In this document: piece by piece, positions 55,990 through 64,000 of the stretch | Numbering within the stretch: the first letter of the stretch is position 1 | Layout: each line of letters begins with the position of its first letter | NCBI GenBank assembly: GCA_947095585.1 | Contig: OX352764.1 | Location: 5,999,001-6,063,000 of the forward strand | Origin: Nephrocerus scutellatus | Lineage: Eukaryota; Arthropoda; Insecta; Diptera; Pipunculidae | Length of the DNA stretch: 64,000 nt | Reading direction: 5' to 3' | Notes under the pieces: model-generated | The model's input: only the letters and a program-made list of their open reading frames with translations | What the model was told of the DNA's origin: nothing | Databases searched by the model: none | Translations under genes and position numbers: made by a program

Positions 55990-56460
55990 TTTAAAAATAG
56001 AACTCATAATATAAAAAGTGAAATTTTTCACTCAGTTCACACAGTTCAGTGTCATATTGTCGGCTTCAACAAGCTAACTACACAACTGATAACATTCCTT
56101 ACATCAGAAATTTCTGTGAGGAGTTAAAACAAAAAACTTTATTTTTAAGGTCAGTTATAGGAAGGTTTAGAGGCAGTAGTCTTAACCAGTTGGCATGCAA
56201 GCCCTAATATTCCAGAAACTTCGGTTTAGTATCAAAAGAAATTCAAAATAGAAAAACTGTAATTTTTTAGTACCAGACTTTATAGATATACAGACCTCAA
56301 AAAAATTAAAATTTCTATCCCTAACAAGCTAAAACTTATTATATAACTTGTTCCTGTAAAGAGTTAGGGCAACAAATGACATTTTTAGGGTCAGTTTCTA
56401 TGGTACGTACCTACCTCAACCCCCTCATTTACATATAGGGTCCAAAATTTAACAATATCG
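55990..56460. repeat. relative of the 37.9-38.7 kb tandem repeat
   Basis: Landmarks acatcagaaatttctgtgag, gagttaaaacaaaaa, agtaccagactttatagata, tacagacctcaaa and cttgttcctgtaaagagtta match the unit at 37900-38760, with lower identity and two units. The cttcggtttagtatcaaaag segment also matches 37880-37910. Confidence 0.7.
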
Positions 56461-57080
56461 CCGCTTTGTTCTTAAAATCATATAAACGAATCAATTTTTG
56501 AAATCGGACTTGAGTTATGCTGAGAACATATAATAAACAACCTAATGGACATGTTTCTTTTGCTTTTTTAAGCTTCAATTTACCTGAAACGTCGAGTTTG
56601 AGGTAGGTACCGTACTTTTTTCTAGCTAATTTTAGTACTTTGTTTTTTTTTTTCTAAGTAAAAAGTTTGCATAATCGTGTTGAATCGTAAGTGAAGAATA
56701 AGTACAGCACACCCTCGGTAATCTGAACGACAAATAAAAATATTTGTCGCTTGGAAAATTGAGGAGTTACAATTACGAGGGGTTCGAACTTTTAAAGGTG
56801 TACTATGTGTACCTATAACCAAAAATATTTCAAACTAATTATTGGTGAGTGCATGCAAATAAAGTGCAGATGTTCGAGTAAAGAAACATTGACTTTATAT
56901 AGAAATGTATTCTGTATTTAGGCATAACTTATATTTTTCTTTCTTAATTTGTTTTTTTTTTTGCTATATATGAAATTTAATATATGAACTCGTTAATATA
57001 GAAATTAGAGTATTTGTTGATTTGTTTTTTTTTTTAAATAAAATTAAATAAATAAATTTTTAAACTGCTTGCTTTTGAGA
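56461..57080. other. dac intron, AT-rich
   Basis: Nothing is recognised except a pogo/Tigger-like end (cagcacaccctcggtaatct) at about 56704 and T-runs near 56642, 56950 and 57023. Confidence 0.35.
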
Positions 57081-57081
57081 T

Positions 57082-57792
57082 GGTTGTTTGATAAGTCAGT
57101 GACTTTTTGGTTAAAAGATAATTTTTTATTTTTCCACATAATCTCATTTAAGCTCCATACAATTAGTCCAGCGTTTTTCAAATTTTTTTATTCCTTCCAA
57201 ATAATAGGTTTTCTCAATGTCCTCAAAATAGGCGTTTGTTTCTTCAGGTTTGGAAACAGAAAAAACGTTGCAGGGGGCTAAATCTGGAGGATATGCTGGA
57301 TGGGGTAGCAGTTCGTATCCAAATTTATTGATCATTGCCATGGTGACTATACATACCTATGCACCCGTGCATTGTCTTGATGGAAAAGCACTTTCTTCGC
57401 CAAATGCTGTCGTTTTTGCTTCAAATTAATATCGAATCCGTCCAAAAGCTCTGAAGAATATTCGAGGATGATTGTTTTACCCTCTTCAAGGTAATCAACG
57501 TGAATGACACCGCGTGCATCCCAAAAAACTGTTGCCATGATCTTTTTGACCGACAGACCCACCTTAGCTTTCTTTGGTGCAAGTTCACCCGGAGAAACCT
57601 ACTGTCTTGATTGTTTCTTGGTCTTTGGTGTATTGTGATGGATCCATTTTTAGTCCTCGTTCGGATCGCGGCTGAACGAAAGTGTTAAAAGTTACCAGTA
57701 AATGACGCACCTTGCTAAAAATTTGATATAGATGGCAGTTGAGTTGAAAGTTACTGCGCGGAAGTTCAAAAGTCACTGACTTATCAAACTTA
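57082..57792 (-). mobile_element. mariner element, internally deleted
   Basis: Terminal repeats tttgataagtcagtgacttt (left) and aaagtcactgacttatcaaa (right) bound 711 bp, against about 1.3 kb for a full mariner. On the minus strand: GELAPKKAKVGLSVKKIMAT, VFWDARGVIHVDYLEEGKTI, KVLFHQDNARVH (second catalytic Asp), LLPHPAYPPDLAPCNVF, and AYFEDIEKTYYLEGIKKFEK then RWTNCMELKGDYVEK. The third catalytic Asp position (SDY in the family) reads CNV. The N-terminal DNA-binding half and first Asp are missing. Confidence 0.9.
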
Positions 57793-58499
57793 AAAAGAAA
57801 AGTTTATTTTGGGTTAAAGTACCATCGATGTTATTAGTAATGGAATACAAATACAACATCATTCAAATGTCCTCGAGCACAGAAATGCCTGCACCGATTT
57901 TTGCCGGTAATTTCGCTCTCGGTGTTAGTCCTGAGCTTATCTAAAAACTCTACCTTTTTGACAAAACTCCAAAGCAAAAATTCCATCAGGGGGTCAAATA
58001 ACACAAAGAGCTTTAGGAAATTTATTGCCCAAATATGAAGCCCACCGTCTTAATGTAAGACAACCTAACTCGGGCTATTTGATTTAATTTTTTTTAAGAA
58101 CCTCAAGGTAGTGAAACGCTCTTCAGCAGATTTACCTTAAAAATATATTAAATCAATCAATGAAATCCAACAATAAATATTCTAATACATAACCAAACAA
58201 ATACAGAAAGAAAAAGAATAAGCAGGCAGGTATTATTCAATTTAATGTCAATTTTATGGATTGTGTCTCTGTTAAAATGCACAGTTTTATAATCACTTTG
58301 TGAGGGACATAGTCAATTGTGCGTGAGTAACATTATCAATTATTTTATAGAGGATAGTATAACGAGGATGAACAGTTTCCTAAATGAAAAAGATATAAAT
58401 TGGCCAAAAATACATTAATGGATGTTTTCTTAAGCCTAATAGAAATTGAAATTGCAAAAGATTACATAAAAGATTTAATTTTAATCAAATTATTTTATA
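57793..58499. other. dac intron, unassigned
   Basis: AT-rich sequence; no gene, repeat or mobile element is recognised. Confidence 0.4.
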
Positions 58500-59460
58500 T
58501 ATTCAAAAGAAAAATACATGGCATTAATAATTATATATGATTTCTGGTAAATAACCACCGTGGCAGTTTTTGAAAAAGCGCATTTTGTTCCTCCAATTTT
58601 GGGCCACTTTTTTGAGCACTGCAGGCCGTATATCATAAATAACACGAAAAATGTTGGCCCCAAGGCGTCAATTGTTGCTGGTTTATCAGCATAAGCCAGT
58701 GACTTCACGTGATCCTACAGGAAATAATAGACAGGTGACAAATCGCACCACCTTGCAGGCCAACAGACAGGTCCATTCCTCGAAATTAACTTATCGCCAA
58801 ATTTTAATTTCAATAAGTCGCTGGTTGCCGTTGCCGTATGGCACTTAGCGCCATCCTGATGAAACCAGATCTCGTCCGGATCAATCGTCGTCAATCAATA
58901 TTTTCCAACAAAATATCATTGATCATGGCGCTTAAACGATCTCCATTGTCTGTAACGTGAACTCCGGCCTCATTTCTGAAGGAATAAGGCCCGATAACGC
59001 TACCAGCGTGTTAACCTCACCAAATGGTGAATTTTTCTGTATGCAATAGTGTCTCTTTTGGATTAGTCTCACTCCATATGCGGCACTTTTGCTTATTATA
59101 AATTTGCGATAAAAAACGGGTCAGTTTTTAACTGCTCCAGAGCCAAATCGGCGAAAGAACGATGCATATGATGGTCTCGTGACTTTAAGTCCTGTATCGG
59201 CTGGATCTTATATGGGTGTAGGCTAAGACCTTTGAGCAAAATTTTCCACGCATAGTGAACGGACATGGCCCCAATGCGACCGACAATGAATCGATAACTT
59301 TGAATCTTGGACCATACTTTCATTCACAGCGGAAATATTCTCTTCAGTGCGCACATTCCTTCTTTGTAATGGAGTTAGTGCATCATTTGGGGAGTATGTG
59401 GTACAAAATCTCTTCACACCTCAATGGATGGCTTGCTCATAAGGTCGATTATGTGCACCA
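58500..59460 (-). mobile_element. Tc1/mariner-superfamily DUF4817-type element, copy 2
   Basis: Minus-strand transposase pieces: LQRRNVRTEENISAVNESMV, LLKGLSLHPYKIQPIQDLKS, FADLALEQLKTDPFF, NKQKCRIWSETNPKETLLHT, SVIGPYSFRNEAGVHVTDNG, WFHQDGAKCHTATATSDLLK, FGDKLISRNGPVCWPARWCD, VKSLAYADKPATIDAL. The second catalytic Asp is present (HQDGAKCH); the third (CDLSPVYYFL for CDLTPLDFFL) is lost. It has frameshifts. Same family as 34517-35640 but more complete in the middle. Confidence 0.88.
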
Positions 59461-60180
59461 TATAAATCACAAAGTCGTGTATAAGGTGCACGAATCGACG
59501 ACTGAATTTTAAAGTTAGTTTAGATAATTTGGTAACGTTGTTCACACATAAATCTCTTTGCAATAATTTGCCAGAGTATAATAATATTGATTGTCAAAAA
59601 TGAGCGCAACATAATAGCATATTTGACAGTTAACTCTTCAGTAAGTTCTATCCAAGTAAAAAAGAAAACACCCTTTCTATCGAAAAATAAAAATTTCGGC
59701 GATTGTTAATTTTTTTTTTTTTTTTTGGTTTTGGGCGATTATTCATGTAGCCGCATCTAAGATGAACTTTAGCTTCTAACTTTGCCTATACAGGAGCTTA
59801 ACTGGGGACATGTGCCAACTGACGAAAATAACTCCAAACGCGCCATCTTGGATTAAAAAAATTATTTTAATAAAAAATTTCCAAGAGATTGTATATTTTT
59901 TTTAAAAACTAGCACTGTAAAAGTATTTCACTTCTCTACTATTGTAGACTGATGTCTTCATCGGTTTCGATTTGGAGCCAATGGCATATTGGTTTGCGCA
60001 CATTCATTTATTTACCGTAACGGACGTTCCGAGCTGGTTCCCACCCAGTCTTCACTAATGCAAGCTAGAACTCTTAGGGTTGTTGGTTTTAAGCAAACGC
60101 TTCAATTGATTAGTGTTTGTCAAATAATAATTGTTCCACTTGAATTCATATGAAAGGTAATTAAATGTTGGATTTCCTAT
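59461..60180. other. dac intron with short foldback-family fragment
   Basis: A cggcgattgttaattttttt ... ttttgggcgattattcatgt block at about 59697-59750 is related to the foldback repeat at 41622-41990. The remainder is unassigned. Confidence 0.4.
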
Positions 60181-60184
60181 TAGT

Positions 60185-60850
60185 TAAGGGATGTATTTAG
60201 TTTGACTTGTAGAAGATTGGATATTTCTTTCTAAATTCATTATACTAACTGCGCTTCGGCATGATTCTGTCGTTCTGTCTGTCATTCGTTCGTTCGTTCG
60301 GTGGTGGAATTTTGCGATCAATTTTTAACTCATTTCCCAAAGTCGGATTTTATTCAAACTTTGCGCACATGTGTATTTCCGGTGACAACACTTTCTATTT
60401 GGAAGTGATCGGGCCGCGGGTTCGAGGGGCACCCATAAATATTTTTTGTTAATAATAATGCCATATAGCGGCATCAGATCATACTATAATGACTGTGTGA
60501 CTGTGTGCAGCGCTTCTTTACTTTAGCTACTTTCTATTAATTTAGGGATGTATTTAAATGGACTTGTAGAAGATTGGATGTTTTTTTTTAAATTCATTAT
60601 ATTTTTTCTTCGCGTCGGCATGGTTCTATCGTTCTGTCTGTCATTCGTTTGTTCGTTCGGTAGTGGAATCGTGCCATCGATTTTTAACTCACTTCCAAAA
60701 GCCCGATTTTATTAAAACTTTGCGCACATGTGTATTTCTGGTGGCAACAATTTCTATTAAAATTTGGAAGTGATCGGACAGCGTGGTCGGGGGGCTCCCA
60801 TACACATTTTTTTTTAAATAACTATGCCATATAGCAGCATCAGATAACGC
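60185..60850 (+). repeat. two tandem copies of the dispersed repeat
   Basis: Two direct copies, starting near 60189 and 60545 (about 355 bp apart), share ggatgtattta, gacttgtagaagattggat, ttcattata, cgtcggcatgrttctrtcgt, cattcgttcgttcgttcgg, gatcaatttttaactca, ccgattttattaaaactttg, cgcacatgtgtatttc, acaactttctatt, gaagtgatcgg and atgccatatagcrgcatcag. The family is that at 31370 and 46530, here with an extra 5' segment. Confidence 0.88.
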
Positions 60851-61048
60851 CATACGACATCCACAAAAGCAGGCTTCGCATGTTTTACTTTTAGGCGCAT
60901 ATTCTGGTTATTAGAGCATTTACATGAAAACTTGTAATTCGTATGGGTTGTTTTTTTATTTGTAATCAGAGCTTCGAATCAATTTTTCAACACCAACTAA
61001 AAGTGTGTATAGGCAGAGGTCCGAGAACATTCCGTAACTGATTTTGAT

Positions 61049-61330
61049 TGGTCGACTTAATTGGCGCCGTAGACTAGTAGTTTGTGCGTTATACTTTTAA
61101 GCAAGAGGTTCACGGTCTGTCTGAAAAAAAAAACCGAGAGTAACCACTTGTCACGGAAAGCTTCTCAGTTCGCTTTTCTGATACGGAATTATATTGTAAG
61201 TCCCTCCCATTTGTGTGCAAAAATATAACACGCACAAAACGAATGGTCGCGAAAGATATGCCTTGCACAGCAACGGTCTGTTGCAGCAAAAATTATTATT
61301 TATAATTTATTATTATTATGGTCGACCTTT
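61049..61330 (+). mobile_element. tRNA-derived SINE, diverged copy
   Basis: The head ttggcgccgtagactagtag is followed by gcaagaggttcacggtctg (decayed B box), cttgtcacggaaagcttctc, gtaagtccctcccatttgtg and gcaacggtctgttgcagcaa, with an ATT/TTA-rich tail. Flanks tggtcgactt (61049-61058) and tggtcgacct (61319-61328) are a near-perfect target duplication. It is the most diverged copy of the family, so probably old. Confidence 0.82.
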
Positions 61331-62479
61331 ATAGGCATGTGTTAGTTTCTTGTATGACTTAAAAATGTTATCTTCCCCAGCAAAGACGGCATTACAGCTC
61401 TTAAACGTGGTAATGCGGTGTAATGTAGGCAATCCATCATCTGCTCACGGGTGCAAATCTAATCAGTTGTTTATTTCTGCAATGACAGCACCAATAATGA
61501 TGATTTGAACGTTTCAGATGCTATTTTGTTCATACCGGGTGTTTTATACTGGAAGGTGCTTAGAGTTATGGCACAAATTTAATGGATAGTATTATAAGCT
61601 AATTTCTAAGCAAATTTTTGCGAGACTCATAATATTATTGGCTGATGTACTAAAACCAAAGCCTTACACACATTTTAAAAAGAAATACACAAAAAGGAAA
61701 TAAATCAACATATATGTGTGAGTGCACAATGCCAACCTATACTACTGATGTACATAATAATAACACTAAGTACGTTAACAATCAACGTTAACATCGTCGC
61801 TCGTCAATTCCATTTGAATTTTCTTATTTCCGGTTTCCTGTTTGCAACTTTGCTCACACATTTCGGAGTGCAAAGGTGAATATTCAACTTTTCGCAACTC
61901 TCTATTGTTTATATTTATAGACATTTTCTTGTTACAGCGGTAAAATAGTTTCCAGCACTTCAGCAAAAGACATCGACCGGAAATACGCAATGCAATCGAA
62001 TATTTGCCCCAGTAGTGAAACAAAGTGCAGCCGTAGAGGATACCGTCGTCGTATTGCGTCTTGACTTAAATTTTAAGTCAAAACTGAACTGTTGTTAGCT
62101 TCCTGCACACACAAACACACACACAAAGTCATAAATGCATTGTTACATGTAGCACGTCAACTAATGATTTTCAGTCAGCGTTCGTTGTTACCTTGAACGG
62201 CAAGTTCCATAGAATAGGGCCGTTTGATTTCAATTAACTTAGATCCTGTGCTGTAATGGGGCAATAAGTTTTTGTTGCCATATTTAGAGTGCAGTTCACG
62301 CGTTTAAATTTTGGTCGCCGTTATGTTAGAAACTTTTTATGTCATATCCTTTTAACTACACAACCGAACGACGTTATAAATTTGCTACTAAGCCGAATAT
62401 TAAAGGTTGGCAGGCAGCTGTGCACCGGTGATTTGCGCTCTTATTTTCATAAAAATGTACTTGTTTAACCCTAGAAGGA
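61331..62479. other. dac intron, unassigned
   Basis: No transposon protein is seen. An 82-codon minus-strand frame (61775-62023, MFHYWGKYSIALRISGRCLL) has no recognised domain. A (CA)n-like run lies near 62107-62127. Confidence 0.35.
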
Positions 62480-63578
62480 GCAGTGAAGTGACCTGCTCTA
62501 AGTGAATCCGTAAGGTCTGATCAGACCTTCAAAATTATAGAAAAACTAATTAAAAAACGGCTACTTGTCTTTTTAGGTTATATTGGCATCTTTAGCAATG
62601 CACAATTCGGTTTTAGAGCAAAATTTAATACCGAAGATGCCTTACTTAGCTTTTTAGATAAACTGTACGATGGTTTGAATCATAATAAAAAAGTTGGTGG
62701 ACTCTTTATAGATATTACCAAATCATATGATTGAAACTTTACTCGACAAACTATGGAATATTGGTATCAGAGCTGCAGTTCTCGATTGGTTTAAATCATA
62801 TTTATGCCTAAGAACTCAATCAGTAAAAGTGAACGAAGTTTATAGTGATTCCTGTTGGTGTGCCTCAAGGTTCGGTTCTTGGGCCAATTCTTTTTTTAGT
62901 ATATATGTAAATTCGCTGTTTGATTCTAATCTTCGATGTAGTCCCGTGGCCTTTGCCGATGACACTGCATATGTTTATTGTTCTAATAGTTGGCTGGATG
63001 TTAGAGATAATATAAAAAGTGATATTGCTTAGCTTAGAAGGTGGTTTAATCCGCACTGTATGATTCTGAGTTCTAAAATACGTTTAATGACGTTTCAACC
63101 GAAATGTACAGAAGGTAATAGCTCGGATTCTAGCCATTCTATAAATTGTATAGTGAACATGTGTAACAGTAGTTGCTTTGTAATTGAAAAAGTTTCGAAT
63201 TTTAAGTATTTGGGTGTTATATTAGACAGTAAACTGAAATTTTCAGACCACATAAACGGCATTATGCAAAAAAAGCATTTTGCTCTTCGATAATTTTATT
63301 TTTTAAGGACTATTATGTCCTCCACGTGGGCGCCGTGGCTCAGTGGATAGGAGTATGGACTTCTCAGTTCGCCGTTCGGATCCGGCATTAAATTGTAGGT
63401 CCCTCCATTTGTGTGCAAAAATATGCATGCTCAACACAAATGGTTGCGAGAAGTCAGGCCTTGGACCGCATGGTCTGTCGCGCCGATATCATTATGTCCG
63501 CCACACATTCTAAGAGACCTATATTTTTCTTTGTTCAACTCCAAAATTGAATATGCATCCTTTGCTTGGGGCGGTATA
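62480..63578 (+). pseudogene. CR1/Jockey-group LINE, second family, interrupted by SINE
   Basis: RT pieces: IFSNAQFGFRAKFNTEDALL, DKLYDGLNHNKKVGGLFIDI, LLDKLWNIGIRAAVLDWFKS, YLCLRTQSVKVNEVYSD, degraded CGVPQGSVLGPILF, VNSLFDSNLRCSPVAFADDT (catalytic FADD intact), YVYCSNSWLDVRDNIKSDIA, VIEKVSNFKYLGVILDSKLK, FSDHINGIMQKKH, then after a SINE insertion LCPPHILRDLYFSLFNSKIE and YASFAWGG. Several frameshifts and stops. It differs from the 45-52 kb family. Confidence 0.82.
63326..63490 (+). mobile_element. tRNA-derived SINE inserted in LINE, internally deleted
   Basis: Head gtgggcgccgtggctcagtg, then a jump directly to acttctcagttcgccgttcg (the B box and following body are missing), gtaggtccctccatttgtgt and ggaccgcatggtctgtcgcg. 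It is flanked by attatgtcctccac (63312-63325) and attatgtccgccac (63491-63504), a 14-bp target duplication with one mismatch. It splits the LINE RT between FSDHINGIMQ and PPHILRDLYF. Without a B box the copy should not be transcribed by pol III. Confidence 0.92.
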
Positions 63579-64000
63579 CAGGGTATATCCGTTAAGGTGG
63601 CAAATAATTCAAGTGATAATTCCTTGATTAATTTCGTGAAAGAAATAGTATGGGAGGGGGGTCTATTTTCAACCCCTGCGGTGTATGTAGCGTTCAAATA
63701 TGAAGAGACGTACTTTTGACCTCCTTACATCACTTCACACCCTGTAACTCTTGAACGCTTCTAGCTACAAGGTCACTGTTGGTAATTTTTGAAAGAAAAT
63801 TTTTAAGATCAAATAATTAACATTTTTTTAAATTGGATTTTTCTCTCTATCGTAGGGTCCTATCAACAAAAGTCTACCGTAACTCCTTCTTATAGGAATT
63901 ATTTTCTATAAAATGTGTACGTCTTGTAAGACTGTTTCTTATTAAAGGCGTACATGGTCTTAAGTCCTTTTTTTATAATAATTTTATATTTTGAAATAAT
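63579..64000 (+). repeat. MITE-like dispersed repeat cutting the LINE
   Basis: The LINE reading frame (YASFAWGG) ends at about 63578. The sequence cagggtatatccgttaaggt, gataattccttgattaat and, further on, acttcacaccctgtaactct, tcactgttggtaatttttga follows. This order matches the minus strand at 53150-53400. The right end is not seen before the window ends. A short frame on either strand here is not coding. Confidence 0.55.

Noticed and set aside
61775..62023. 82-codon minus-strand frame
   Set aside because: No recognised motif, no consistent splice sites found around it; could be chance.

Overview
The window is animal nuclear DNA, almost certainly from a higher fly (Diptera, Schizophora). 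It carries most of the coding exons of one single-copy gene, dachshund (dac), on the minus strand. From memory the protein matches Drosophila Dac closely, but the gene sits in a far more repeat-rich, AT-rich landscape than in Drosophila melanogaster. A non-Drosophila acalyptrate such as a tephritid fruit fly is a reasonable guess, but the species cannot be fixed from the sequence alone.

Nine dac coding exons can be read from consensus splice sites, in this order on the minus strand: 36470-36334, 28943-28661, 28587-28514, 28448-28200, 28131-27526, 27182-27099, 22940-22743, 22632-22198 and 19531-19398. All eight junctions keep phase and join into 2,200 nt of open frame (732 residues) ending at a TAA. 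The first exon (DachBox-N, start codon) is not in the window. The first exon seen begins inside a codon, so positions 36471-64000 must be intron, at least 27.5 kb long. Positions 1-19397 are 3' UTR and downstream intergenic DNA.

Almost everything else is transposon debris. There are non-LTR retrotransposon remnants of at least four kinds: RTE-like at 3.8-5.6, 16.5-17.8, 31.7 and 46.3 kb; LOA/I-like with RNase H at 10.6-12.4, 26.1 and 39.4 kb; R1-like at 29.9-31.2 kb; and CR1/Jockey-group at 5.7, 45-46.2, 49.9-52.8 and 62.5-63.6 kb. Tc1/mariner-superfamily elements include two DD37D (maT-like) copies, two longer and one short copy of a second family, and one internally deleted mariner. A tRNA-derived SINE family has at least seven copies, three with clear target-site duplications. 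Several dispersed or tandem short repeats recur at distant positions.

No element looks intact or active: every transposase and reverse transcriptase has stops, frameshifts or truncations. The most informative features are the fully phased dac model, the nested insertions (maT inside a SINE; a SINE and a MITE-like repeat inside a LINE), SINEs with two different heads on a shared tail, and dispersed repeats that have expanded locally into tandem arrays. I see no clear novel multi-gene system.
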